NCBI RefSeq assembly: GCF_023522835.1
Contig: NZ_JALCZU010000007.1
Location: 209,301-241,903 of the forward strand
Direction: 5' to 3'
Source of the DNA: Oceanobacillus saliphilus
GTDB taxonomy: Bacteria > Bacillota > Bacilli > Bacillales > Amphibacillaceae
DNA length: 32,603 nt
The position numbers and the translations under genes are program-made. This document shows, in pieces, positions 16,917 through 24,772 of this stretch. Each line of letters opens with the position of its first letter. The stretch's first letter is position 1. A model generated the notes under the pieces. It made no database searches. It was given only the letters and a program-made list of their open reading frames with translations, and was not told the origin of the DNA.

Positions 16917-17069
16917 GTGACTAAAAATATTTTAAAAGAGAAAATAGAAGAATGCCGCGAAGAGATGATTTTATTATCTTATACACATGACCTGACTTCT
17001 GAAGCCGTTATTTCATCTAGTGTTAAACTTGATCAATTAATGAATGAATATCAAAAATACACACAATAA
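16917..17069 (+). CDS. Spo0E-like aspartyl-phosphate phosphatase family protein
   Basis: This 50-residue protein starts with GTG at 16917, eight bases after AGGAGG (16903-16908). It reads VTKNILKEKIEECREEMI and ends with SSVKLDQLMNEYQK. The pattern of an N-terminal helix with IExxRxEM and a C-terminal S-x-x-LD-x-L-x-N-x-Y is that of the Spo0E family, small helical-hairpin phosphatases that remove phosphate from Spo0A and delay sporulation. The family's SQELD-type motif appears here as SVKLD, keeping the Leu-Asp. It diverges from sigW and converges with the mevalonate operon, sharing a terminator. Length is at the short end of the family. Whether Spo0A is the target cannot be told. Confidence 0.78.
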   Translation: MTKNILKEKIEECREEMILLSYTHDLTSEAVISSSVKLDQLMNEYQKYTQ

Positions 17070-17128
17070 ATAACGAAAAAAGACATTCATTTTCAGAATA
17101 AATCCGAAAATAATGTCTTTTTCGTTAT
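17070..17128. terminator. Bidirectional terminator between the Spo0E-like and mevalonate operons
   Basis: ATAACGAAAAAAGACATT (17070-17087) pairs with AATGTCTTTTTCGTTAT (17112-17128) with one bulged A. The A-rich and T-rich flanks let it act on both converging transcripts. Confidence 0.75.
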
Positions 17129-17153
17129 TATAATCATTAATATCTTTACATTA

Positions 17154-18263
17154 CTAAATACGTTTCGCCCCGAATGGATTAGGCTGCAGTGGCAATGGTT
17201 TGATCCCCGCTTTTTCCCATAACCTCTCTAATTCATCCGCTTTTTCCTTCGTAGGCATGAATGCAATTCCGCAATCGCCTCCACCAGCACCAGAAGGTTT
17301 AGCCGCACCACCTAAAGACTCTGCTATATTACACAAGGTGCTGAGAAGAGGTGTTTCGATTGGTGTGTTCGCATGCGTGCCAACAGTAGACAATGCCTCT
17401 CTATTCTTCTTCACACCACTTAACAGCAAATCGATATTTTCTTCTTGCATTCCTTTTAAAAATTCAGCTACGGCATCATCGCTATTTTTCAAAAATGTAC
17501 GGTATGCATCTAGATTATCTAATTTTAATTGAAGAATTTTATCAACAAGTTTGGCAGTTGATGCTGGTTTTCCTGTCCACCCTACACAAAAGTAAATGCT
17601 TTTCGGCATCGAAATCGGCTTTGATGAATAATAAATCCAATCCATTTCTACCAAAGCGGTTATGGAATCACTTTGCAAATAGGCACTCCTTAACCACTCT
17701 GCCTGGAAGGATGAATATTGAAGCAAACCACCATATGAGGAAGCAGCTACATCTGCACCTGAACCATTCCCCTGCGTTTTTACATGAGATATTGCCGCAA
17801 GTCGAAAGATGAGTTCCTTAGATGGTTCTTCTGTCATAAATTCATTTAAAATAGCAGACACGACTGAAGTGACTACCGCTGCACTGGATCCTAAACCGTA
17901 CTTATTGCCAGATTCATCGTCAAGCTCACTGTTAATGGATAGATGGAACTTCCCGATACTTACTTTCTTTTCCTTCAAGTATCGATAGCTAATGGTCATT
18001 GCATCACAAACGAAGCGTACTCTTTCATCATCTGTGTTGACGATTACTCGATCTTTTTCAAACTCCCAGGCCAGATCCAGAAGATTGAAATCATGTAATG
18101 TAAGTCGATTATTATCATGACTTCTCAAAATGGTGGCATATACAAATCGATTGACTGCCATAACCGCTAAGTTGTGATGTGGTTCAAGAACAGCAAACTC
18201 TCCAGCTATCATTAATTTACCTGGAACTTTTATCGTCATTGATGTATTTGGCAAAATCTCCAA
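17154..18263 (-). CDS. Phosphomevalonate kinase
   Basis: This GHMP-superfamily kinase phosphorylates 5-phosphomevalonate, the second kinase step of the mevalonate pathway. The N-terminus VPGKLMIAGEFAVLEP is typical of Gram-positive phosphomevalonate kinases. The GHMP ATP loop is YGLGSSAAVVTSV near residue 122, and the C-terminal GGAAKPSGAGGGDCGIAF is the third GHMP motif. The start is uncertain. The outermost codon is a TTG at 18263, three bases after the upstream stop. A TTG at 18254 is better placed behind AGGGG. The ATG at 18239 best matches the family N-terminus but has no site at a usual distance. It is the last gene of the operon, 3 bp after mvaD. Confidence 0.92.
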   Translation of the reverse strand: MEILPNTSMTIKVPGKLMIAGEFAVLEPHHNLAVMAVNRFVYATILRSHDNNRLTLHDFNLLDLAWEFEKDRVIVNTDDERVRFVCDAMTISYRYLKEKKVSIGKFHLSINSELDDESGNKYGLGSSAAVVTSVVSAILNEFMTEEPSKELIFRLAAISHVKTQGNGSGADVAASSYGGLLQYSSFQAEWLRSAYLQSDSITALVEMDWIYYSSKPISMPKSIYFCVGWTGKPASTAKLVDKILQLKLDNLDAYRTFLKNSDDAVAEFLKGMQEENIDLLLSGVKKNREALSTVGTHANTPIETPLLSTLCNIAESLGGAAKPSGAGGGDCGIAFMPTKEKADELERLWEKAGIKPLPLQPNPFGAKRI

Positions 18264-18266
18264 CCC

Positions 18267-19244
18267 CTAAAGATAGCTTATTCCCGAACCCGATTTACTT
18301 AAAATAACATCCGATACACCGGGTATGTTGCGAAGTGTTTTTTTGATATTTTCCTCATTCTCTGGAAGATAAAGCACTTTAACATTCGGACCTGCATCAA
18401 TGGTAAAATAGGCAGGAATGCCGTTTTCCCTCATCTCCTGGACTGTCTGCATAACACGCATTGTAGTGTCATGCCAATATGTAAACGGAGGATCTGCAGC
18501 TAATGTTGTTGCATGCATTTTCAGACAGTTAGCTTCAGCAATACTGCCTGTCTTTTCAAAATCCTTCGCATGTATCGCTTCTTTTATTTCTAGTAAATCG
18601 TTCGGAATGGTGTCTACCCATCCGGAATAGAAAGGCGATGTTTCCACCGTTCTTTTCATTCCGGATCGGCTTGACACTTTTTTCATCGTCGACGATAGAA
18701 CAACCGCCGCTACACGAATATCCCAATGTTCAGCCGGAGCTATTGGAACAGCATAAGAGTCCGAACCGTCTGCGTTATTTCCCATTTCCCACTCAGCAAA
18801 TCCACCATAAATAGAGCGGCATGCTGAACCTGACCCCTGCCGGGTAAGTCGGGATAATTCCCGATCAGATAGTTCAAGTCCGATTGCTTTCGTTCCAGCT
18901 GCAGCCAACGCCGCAAAACCGGAAGCAGAAGAAGCGAATCCGGCAGCGGTAGGGACATCATTTGTAGAGTGAACGTCCGCATACAGATTTTCTTTTCCAG
19001 CTATCCGGCGAATCAAGTCAAGAAACTCCGTTACACGTCTATAAGCTTCGCCTTCTACTGGTTGATTATCAAGGATAAAACGATCTTGTAATAAATCTTC
19101 CTGAAAGTCTACAGTTGTCGTTGTATAGAAACCATCCAATGTTAAGGAAAGGCTGCTGTTTGTCGGTAAAATAAGCGCGTCGTCGCGCTTTCCCCAATAT
19201 TTTATTAAAGCAATGTTTGTATGCGCTTTGGCTGTAGCTTTCAT
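18267..19244 (-). CDS. mvaD: Diphosphomevalonate decarboxylase
   Basis: This 325-residue enzyme uses ATP to decarboxylate diphosphomevalonate to isopentenyl diphosphate, the final step of the pathway. The N-terminus KAHTNIALIKYWGKRDDALI is diagnostic. PTAAGFASSASGFAALA is the GHMP ATP loop near residue 106, followed by SRLTRQGSGSACRSIYGGFA, the decarboxylase signature. The catalytic Asp is in FTIDAGPNVKVLY near residue 280. AAAGGGAGA precedes the ATG. It follows the mevalonate kinase gene after 26 bp. The length is normal for the family. Confidence 0.96.
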   Translation of the reverse strand: MKATAKAHTNIALIKYWGKRDDALILPTNSSLSLTLDGFYTTTTVDFQEDLLQDRFILDNQPVEGEAYRRVTEFLDLIRRIAGKENLYADVHSTNDVPTAAGFASSASGFAALAAAGTKAIGLELSDRELSRLTRQGSGSACRSIYGGFAEWEMGNNADGSDSYAVPIAPAEHWDIRVAAVVLSSTMKKVSSRSGMKRTVETSPFYSGWVDTIPNDLLEIKEAIHAKDFEKTGSIAEANCLKMHATTLAADPPFTYWHDTTMRVMQTVQEMRENGIPAYFTIDAGPNVKVLYLPENEENIKKTLRNIPGVSDVILSKSGSGISYL

Positions 19245-19270
19245 TCTTTATCTCCCTTTTCGGAACTTTT

Positions 19271-20236
19271 CTATCTGTCCTGCTTCTTTAAAACAAATGG
19301 CCATACGGATGTAGCTCCATATTTTCTCAGCTTCTCAGCAAGCTGTTTGGAATGAACTTCATTTTGGGCAAGCGCAATAATACATCCACCATTTCCGCCA
19401 CCCGTTAGTTTTGCTCCAAGTGCCCCTTCTTTACGGGCAAAGTAAATCAGCTTATTTAAACCGGAATCACTAACACCGAGAGCTTCCAATTCCTTTTGGG
19501 CTTCATTCAGAAGTTGTCCGAGAAATTGCTTGCTCGCCTTTTCCAATGCATCCTTTGCATGGTGTGTTAATTCGCCGATTCGGTCAATTTTCCTTTGAAT
19601 ACGTTTTGGAGCAGATTTCAATAATCGTGCCACCGACTCGACGGATGTCCGGGTATCCCCGACCCTGCCCGAATCAGCAACAATAAAATGAAAATCTTCA
19701 CCAAGATCTATATAATCAATAGGATTTTCCCTTTCATACCAAATTGGTGTCTTTGATGTAATCGTAAGTGTATCGATTCCACTTGGAGCACCATGTGCGT
19801 ATGTTTCCGCCACATTTGCTAGCATTAATAATTCCGATTCAGCACAATCTCTATCAGCAAAATCAAATAATGATCTTATTACAGAAATGGCAACAGATGC
19901 ACTCGATCCCAATCCTTTACCTGGTGGGATGGATGAATTGATATGAATCAGCAAATCTTCACATGGGATATCCAAATATTCAAGTGTTTCTTTAATGCAA
20001 TTAACAATACCGTGCAAAGATTCCGGAGCCAAATGAAGCGGTCCGTGATAAAAAGTACTATCGATTTTAACCAATCCCGGTACACGCTCAATGACTGTTT
20101 CCACACCAATTAACGGGAAAGGAATAGCGATTGCAGGTTGTCCGTGTACAACTGCATGCTCTCCGATCAGGATTAGTTTACTATGAGCTATACCTATAGC
20201 TGTTTTCTCTGAAGTTGTTACTTTTTCTGCACTCAT
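19271..20236 (-). CDS. mvk: Mevalonate kinase
   Basis: This 321-residue GHMP kinase phosphorylates mevalonate. Motif 1 is HSKLILIGEHAVVHGQPAIA near residue 18, motif 2 is PPGKGLGSSASVAISV near residue 109, and motif 3 is GALGAKLTGGGNGGCIIAL near residue 274. Its ATG overlaps the HMG-CoA reductase stop codon (ATGA), so the two are translationally coupled. The first fifteen residues are poorly conserved and the true start could be slightly later. Feedback inhibition by prenyl or diphosphomevalonate intermediates is common in the family but cannot be read from sequence. Confidence 0.95.
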   Translation of the reverse strand: MSAEKVTTSEKTAIGIAHSKLILIGEHAVVHGQPAIAIPFPLIGVETVIERVPGLVKIDSTFYHGPLHLAPESLHGIVNCIKETLEYLDIPCEDLLIHINSSIPPGKGLGSSASVAISVIRSLFDFADRDCAESELLMLANVAETYAHGAPSGIDTLTITSKTPIWYERENPIDYIDLGEDFHFIVADSGRVGDTRTSVESVARLLKSAPKRIQRKIDRIGELTHHAKDALEKASKQFLGQLLNEAQKELEALGVSDSGLNKLIYFARKEGALGAKLTGGGNGGCIIALAQNEVHSKQLAEKLRKYGATSVWPFVLKKQDR

Positions 20237-21522
20237 TTTTTATACTGTTCCACCAATTCTTTAGCTTTTCCGACACGGATTTGTTTTAATTCGATTAATT
20301 TTTCAGCAATGATATCAATCATCTCCCCTGAAGCTCCTGCTGCAATGGCAACAGATCGAGAATGGAGAGCCATATGCCCTTTTTGAATACCATCTGTAGC
20401 TAATGCCTTCAAAGCCCCGAGATTTTGTGCCAATCCTACTGCAACGATTACTTGAGCAAGTTCTTTGGCCGATTCAATATTCATCATGGAAAGAGAAAGT
20501 TTTGCCATTGGGTGAACTCTCGTAGCTCCACCAACTGTACCAATAGACATCGGCAATTCAATCTCCCCTACCAGGTTTCCATCATTATCTTTTGACCAGG
20601 TTGTCATGGACCCGTAACTCCCATGACGGGAAGCATACGCATGTGCTCCAGCCTCTACCGCACGCCAGTCATTGCCGGTTGCAATAACAACTGGGTCAAT
20701 TCCATTCATTATTCCTTTGTTATGGGTTACCGCACGATAGGGATCCGATGCAGCAAATTCATATGCATGAATAACTCCATCCCGCACATGCTCACCAGAA
20801 TAATCTCCAGTAGCGAGCATTCCAGGTGGAATCACACACCTGGCCCGGGCCAGACATTTATCTGCATAGTTCGATAATATACGCAAATAAACCTTACCTT
20901 TGGTCAATTCCTCAACAATAGGAGCTATCGATTCAACCATTGTATTAATTATATTCGCTCCCATTGCATCACAAGTATCAACATATATATGGAGGACAAG
21001 CATCTGTCCATATTTAGAATCAGATTCTTCATTAAGAATACGCACTTCCATATCCTGTGCTCCGCCACCCCTGTTAACAATGCTTGGATATGCTGCATTT
21101 GCTGCATTTATTAATGCTTCCTTTTCATTTAAAACAGCACGCTTAGCAGTTTGAAAATCGGGGCATCCTACTACCTGGATTTGTCCGATCATTACTCTTT
21201 CGGTTGCTTCCGTACGAAACCCTCCAGAACTTCTGACAATTTTAGCTATATGACTAGCTGAAGCAACTACAGAAGCTTCTTCTATTGCCATAGGTATTAC
21301 ATATTCTTTCCCGTTTATTAGGAAATTCAATCCTAAACCTAACGGAAGTTGAAATGTACCAATAACATTCTCAATCATCTTATCTGCAGTATCAATGGAT
21401 AGAGGTTCGTTTATATAAAGATCACTTAATTCCTCTGAAGAGAAACCAAGTTCCTTTTTCAGTAATTCCCGTCGTTGTTCAACAGACATATTGTAAAAAC
21501 CGGGGATTCTGGAAGATTTCAT
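20233..21522 (-). CDS. mvaA: Hydroxymethylglutaryl-CoA reductase, class II
   Basis: This 429-residue enzyme reduces HMG-CoA to mevalonate and heads the operon. ENVIGTFQLPLG (from residue 51), the catalytic Glu in PMAIEEASVVA (about 81-82), Lys269 in THNKGIMNGID and Asp286 in ATGNDWRAVE are the conserved catalytic segments. GTVGGATRVHPMAK is the class II dinucleotide-side motif, and the C-terminal GHMALHSRSVA carries the conserved His. No membrane segment is present, as expected for bacterial class II. Database names often call this class degradative, but its operon partners show a biosynthetic role here. The ATG at 21522 has AAAGGATG upstream, and an extended -10 promoter lies at 21594-21622. 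Confidence 0.96.
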   Translation of the reverse strand: MKSSRIPGFYNMSVEQRRELLKKELGFSSEELSDLYINEPLSIDTADKMIENVIGTFQLPLGLGLNFLINGKEYVIPMAIEEASVVASASHIAKIVRSSGGFRTEATERVMIGQIQVVGCPDFQTAKRAVLNEKEALINAANAAYPSIVNRGGGAQDMEVRILNEESDSKYGQMLVLHIYVDTCDAMGANIINTMVESIAPIVEELTKGKVYLRILSNYADKCLARARCVIPPGMLATGDYSGEHVRDGVIHAYEFAASDPYRAVTHNKGIMNGIDPVVIATGNDWRAVEAGAHAYASRHGSYGSMTTWSKDNDGNLVGEIELPMSIGTVGGATRVHPMAKLSLSMMNIESAKELAQVIVAVGLAQNLGALKALATDGIQKGHMALHSRSVAIAAGASGEMIDIIAEKLIELKQIRVGKAKELVEQYKK

Positions 21523-21593
21523 CCTGGATCATCCTTTAGTATAGAGATTGTATATGAAAAAACCTTATATTATGTGCAATTTAAACTAAATAA

Positions 21594-21622
21594 ATTATAA
21601 CACGAAACCCGTTTTATTTTCA
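21594..21622 (-). promoter_or_regulatory. Promoter of the mevalonate operon
   Basis: On the minus strand TGTTATAAT is an extended -10 (TATAAT at 21599-21594). TGAAAA at 21622-21617, 17 bp upstream, is a weak -35. The transcript would start about 65 bp before mvaA. Confidence 0.5.
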
Positions 21623-21692
21623 TTAGAAGTATCTGCCTGTATAATGGTCACCCGAAAATCCACTGTATCTATTATGTGAAATTTCCTCTTAA

Positions 21693-21746
21693 AATGCAAA
21701 TAAACAAGGTTGTATGTTGCCATAACGACCTTGTTTATTTTGCATT
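21693..21746 (-). terminator. Terminator of the tRNA cluster
   Basis: AATGCAAATAAACAAGGT pairs with ACCTTGTTTATTTTGCATT (one bulge) across 17 nt. It follows the last tRNA gene on the minus strand and separates the cluster from the mevalonate operon. Confidence 0.65.
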
Positions 21747-21760
21747 ACTATTTTTCTTGA

Positions 21761-21833
21761 TGAGCCATGAAGGATTCGAACCTTCGACCCTTTGATTAAA
21801 AGTCAAATGCTCTACCAACTGAGCTAATGGCTC
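21761..21833 (-). tRNA. tRNA-Lys (TTT)
   Basis: The 73-nt cloverleaf has acceptor arms GAGCCAT and ATGGCTC. Its anticodon loop CTTTTAA gives TTT, and the T-loop is GGTTCGAATCC. CCA is not encoded. It is the last gene of a six-tRNA cluster. Confidence 0.95.
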
Positions 21834-21873
21834 ATGTATAATCGAAGGAATTAATATCCCTCTACATAAAAAA

Positions 21874-21948
21874 TGGCTGGGCTACTAGGATTCGAACCTA
21901 GGATACACGGGATCAAAACCCGATGCCTTACCGCTTGGCTATAGCCCA
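21874..21948 (-). tRNA. tRNA-Gln (TTG)
   Basis: The acceptor arms TGGGCTA and TAGCCCA pair. The anticodon loop TTTTGAT gives TTG, and the T-loop GGTTCGAATCC is canonical. The 3' CCA is encoded (21876-21874). Confidence 0.95.
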
Positions 21949-21964
21949 ACAATAGTAGTAGTAG

Positions 21965-22049
21965 TGGTGGAGGGGGGCAGATTCGAACTGCCGAACCCTG
22001 AGGGAGCGGATTTACAGTCCGCCGCGTTTAGCCACTTCGCTACCCCTCC
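21965..22049 (-). tRNA. tRNA-Tyr (GTA)
   Basis: A class II tRNA with acceptor GGAGGGG/CCCCTCC, anticodon GTA within GGACTGTAAATCC, a long variable arm and T-arm GGCAGTTCGAATCTGCC. CCA is encoded (21967-21965). Confidence 0.95.
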
Positions 22050-22093
22050 GTACATATTGTTAACTATACGTATTAATTTATTCAAAAAAAAAA

Positions 22094-22169
<76 letters not shown>

Positions 22170-22301
22170 TTAAAAAAATTAGTTAGCTTATGTTTAGTAC
22201 AGCATTCACCTAGTATGCTCGTTGTGTTGCAAACCTAATCGGCGAAGTCGCACTCCTCGCAAGCCTGCATGTGGTAGCTTATTCAAGGAAGTAAACGGCT
22301 C

Positions 22302-22325
22302 GCTCTACCAATTGAGCTAGGCCGG
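22302..22325 (-). pseudogene. Truncated 5' fragment of tRNA-Thr
   Basis: These 24 nt are identical to 22145-22168, the acceptor 5' strand and D-arm of the intact tRNA-Thr. The fragment lacks the first base and everything after the D-arm. What follows on the minus strand (to about 22200) has no tRNA fold. It lies in the position a tRNA gene would occupy between tRNA-Val and tRNA-Thr. Confidence 0.75.
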
Positions 22326-22335
22326 AAAAGGAAAA

Positions 22336-22411
22336 TGGTGGAGGATGCAGGGCTCGAACCTGCGACCCCCTGCTTGTAAGGCAGGTGCTCTCCCAGCTGA
22401 GCTAATCCTCC
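22336..22411 (-). tRNA. tRNA-Val (TAC)
   Basis: The acceptor arms GGAGGAT and ATCCTCC pair. The anticodon loop CTTACAA gives TAC, and the T-arm is GCAGGTTCGAGCCCTGC. CCA is encoded. Confidence 0.95.
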
Positions 22412-22414
22412 ATA

Positions 22415-22489
22415 TGGTGACCCGTACGGGATTCGAACCCGTGATACCGCCGTGAAAGGGCGGTGTCTTAACCGCTTGACCAACGGGCC
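22415..22489 (-). tRNA. tRNA-Glu (TTC)
   Basis: The acceptor arms GGCCCGT and ACGGGTC pair with one G-U. The anticodon loop CTTTCAC gives TTC. CCA is encoded. It is the first gene of the cluster, 55 bp after the promoter. Confidence 0.95.
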
Positions 22490-22543
22490 AATAAATCACA
22501 TATAATCATCCGTTTGCTAACCTGTCGCAAACTGACGAATTTT

Positions 22544-22572
22544 ATTATATCTAGTATAAGTAACTTTGTAAA
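22544..22572 (-). promoter_or_regulatory. Promoter of the tRNA cluster
   Basis: On the minus strand TTTACA (22572-22567) and TATAAT (22549-22544) are exactly 17 bp apart, a near-consensus SigA promoter as expected for stable RNA. Confidence 0.8.
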
Positions 22573-22726
22573 GGGGAAAAATGAATATTTATTAAAGTTT
22601 TTTTAAAAAAGTAAAAAAACCTATATTTCAAGGGTCATCCTGCGATTATTAAGAATATATCAAAAAGAAATAATTAATTTAAATATTGTCTAATCTATTA
22701 TTGATTTACCAATTAAGTGATTATCG

Positions 22727-22756
22727 TTTCATTACCTGGTCCTAATAGGTTATAAT
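22727..22756 (+). promoter_or_regulatory. fabI promoter with FapR box
   Basis: TATAAT at 22751-22756 has TTTCAT 18 bp upstream. The spacer holds TCATTACCTGGTCCTAA (22729-22745), matching the FapR operator TTAGTACCTRGTACTAA at 14 of 17 positions. FapR is the malonyl-CoA-sensing repressor of fatty-acid synthesis, and fabI is a known target in B. subtilis. Confidence 0.72.
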
Positions 22757-22787
22757 ATTTAAAAGAAATTAAAAGTGGAGGTTTATT

Positions 22788-23564
22788 ATGTCTGGTTTAT
22801 TAAACGGGAAAAATATAGTCGTTATGGGTGTTGCTAATGAGCGAAGCATTGCTTGGGGGATAACAAAGTCATTACATCATGCAGGGGCAAACTTAATATT
22901 TACAAATAGACAGGAAAGATCTTATCAAAAATTAGTGAAATTATTGGAAAATCACGAAATTGAACCGAAATTAATTGTATCCTGTGATGTATCGAGTGAT
23001 GAGAGCATTAAACAAGCATTTGATGAAATCAAAGAAAAAGTCGGTATTATTCATGGCGTTGTGCATTCAGTAGCCTTCGCTAAACGCGAGGAACTGAGTG
23101 GTGAGTATGCAGATACATCACGTGATGGTTTCTTATTAGCGCATGAAATCAGCGCTTATTCACTTGTTGCAGTTACAAAAGCAGCTAAGGAAGTTATGAC
23201 TGAAGGTGGCAGCATTGTAACACAAACCTATTTAGGATCTGAACGTGTTATTCCGAATTACAATGTGATGGGAGTCGCTAAAGCATCTCTTGAAGCAAGC
23301 GTAAGATACTTAGCTGAAGATGTAGGTAAATACGGCATTCGAGTTAACGCAATATCTGCAGGTCCTATCCGTACACTTTCAGCTAAAGGTGTCTCCGGTT
23401 TTAACGATAAAGCGAATGTTATTGTGGAAAAAGCTCCACTCCGACGTAATGTAGACCAGGATCAGGTTGGAGACGCTACATTATTCTTTATTAGTGAGCT
23501 TTCACGTGGAATAACAGGAGAAATATTACATGTTGATTCAGGCTATCATATCATTGGAGGATAA
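22788..23564 (+). CDS. fabI: Enoyl-[acyl-carrier-protein] reductase (NADH)
   Basis: This 258-residue short-chain dehydrogenase-type enzyme reduces trans-2-enoyl-ACP in each cycle of fatty-acid elongation. The N-terminal nucleotide site is VVMGVANERSIAWGI near residue 11. The catalytic Tyr158 and Lys165 are seven residues apart in NYNVMGVAKASLEA, with the second active-site Tyr148 in TQTYLGSERV. HVDSGYHIIG closes the protein as in the family. The start at 22788 has GGAGG upstream. The gene is monocistronic, with a FapR-type operator in its promoter and a strong terminator behind. The family is the usual triclosan target. No resistance change is evident by eye. Confidence 0.96.
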   Translation: MSGLLNGKNIVVMGVANERSIAWGITKSLHHAGANLIFTNRQERSYQKLVKLLENHEIEPKLIVSCDVSSDESIKQAFDEIKEKVGIIHGVVHSVAFAKREELSGEYADTSRDGFLLAHEISAYSLVAVTKAAKEVMTEGGSIVTQTYLGSERVIPNYNVMGVAKASLEASVRYLAEDVGKYGIRVNAISAGPIRTLSAKGVSGFNDKANVIVEKAPLRRNVDQDQVGDATLFFISELSRGITGEILHVDSGYHIIGG

Positions 23565-23569
23565 TGAAC

Positions 23570-23605
23570 AAGAAGCTTTGCTAGATTAGCAAAGCTTCTT
23601 TTTTA
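23570..23605 (+). terminator. fabI terminator
   Basis: AAGAAGCTTTGCT and AGCAAAGCTTCTT form a perfect 13-bp stem around AGATT, followed by TTTTTA. It is a strong intrinsic terminator just after the fabI stop codon. Confidence 0.9.
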
Positions 23606-23647
23606 TGCATTCGCGCTTTTAATAAAGTAAACCTTCACTCGAGATTT

Positions 23648-24487
23648 CTAGTTTTTTACTGGATGTTCATATACAAATTCGGGGAAATCGGTAATAATGC
23701 CGTCAACCCCTAATTCAAACAGGTTATCCGCCTGTTCTTGTGTTCTTACCGTGTATGGGAATATTTCCATACCGATATCATGAACACGTTCAACAAGCCC
23801 ATCTGTCACTATGTTCATATTTGGATTGAAATAATCCGCATATGTTGCAAATTGCGCAAGCTGCTCATCTGTAACATTTGCCCAAGTGAGGCCAGCAAGT
23901 ACACCATGTGGAACGTTAGGTAACAATTCTTTTGATGTTTGTACAGATTCATGATTAAACGATTGAATGATTATTTTATGGTTACTTGGTCGATGCATAT
24001 TACGTTCTATTAAAGCATCCGCAACTTTTTCTTCCATTCCCGGGTAAAGTTCTGGTGACTTAAGTTCAATTAAGATACCAATTTTCCCACGATAAGCATC
24101 CACGATTTCCTCAAAAGTAGGTATCTGCTCTCCCGCAAATTCTTGACCGAACCAGCTTCCTGCATCCAATTGTTGAATTTCCTCAAGCGTAAAATCTCCA
24201 ACAAATCCCGATCCATTTGTCGTACGATTTACCGTGGTGTCATGAATAGCAATCAATTCACCGTCCGAAGTCATTTGGACATCAATCTCAATGTAATCAG
24301 CTTTCATTTCAAAAGCCTTATCAAAAGCAGCCATCGTATTCTCAGGAGCATGTCCCGAAGCACCCCTGTGTGCCACATTCGCTACTTCCTGTTGTTTTCC
24401 CTCAACGTTCATCGCATGAGCAGGAACGGCTAACATAGACATGAAGAACATTGCCATCAAAAAAACTGAAATAATTCGTTTTGTCAT
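23648..24487 (-). CDS. Secreted glycerophosphodiester phosphodiesterase
   Basis: This 279-residue protein has a classical signal peptide (MTKRIISVFLMAMFF then cleavage near AHA, about residue 25) and no lipobox, so it is probably released. The GDPD TIM-barrel motifs are AHRGASGHAPENTMAAF near residue 39, YIEIDVQMTSDGELIAIHD near 75 and LVELKSP-like LIELKSPELYPG near 143, providing the catalytic His and metal-binding Glu/Asp residues. Such enzymes split glycerophosphodiesters to glycerol-3-phosphate, releasing phosphate-rich substrates or remodelling teichoic acid. Next to B. subtilis GlpQ the overall length is similar. The gene stands alone between two genes of opposite direction. No Pho box is obvious. 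Confidence 0.92.
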   Translation of the reverse strand: MTKRIISVFLMAMFFMSMLAVPAHAMNVEGKQQEVANVAHRGASGHAPENTMAAFDKAFEMKADYIEIDVQMTSDGELIAIHDTTVNRTTNGSGFVGDFTLEEIQQLDAGSWFGQEFAGEQIPTFEEIVDAYRGKIGILIELKSPELYPGMEEKVADALIERNMHRPSNHKIIIQSFNHESVQTSKELLPNVPHGVLAGLTWANVTDEQLAQFATYADYFNPNMNIVTDGLVERVHDIGMEIFPYTVRTQEQADNLFELGVDGIITDFPEFVYEHPVKN

Positions 24488-24772
24488 CTCAATCTCTCCC
24501 TTACAATCTATTTATCTATTAGTATAGAGAGAAACTATTAAGCTAGTATGAACAGTTAAATAAAGAACTGTAAGAAAAACTACGAGCTTGGTAATGCTCC
24601 TGAAGTCCTGATAATGATGTTCAAAGACCGCAGCAAGCACGATTTGCTAACTAAATAGTCAAACTTAATTAATAATAATTGAGATTAATAATAATTGAGC
24701 ATTATACTTCATCAATCTAAATATACTGAAACAGTATGAGAAATTTGAGAAGCCAATGGAAGGTGGCATGTA
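24488..24772. other. Divergent intergenic region with a tandem repeat
   Basis: The region separates the divergent phosphodiesterase and S9 peptidase genes. TTAATAATAATTGAG occurs twice in a row with a 16-bp period (24669-24683 and 24685-24699). No confident promoter could be placed. I see no gene. Confidence 0.45.

Noticed and set aside
24669-24699. Fur or other regulator operator in the tandem TTAATAATAATTGAG repeat
   Set aside because: It is AT-rich and direct rather than palindromic, and does not fit a known operator.
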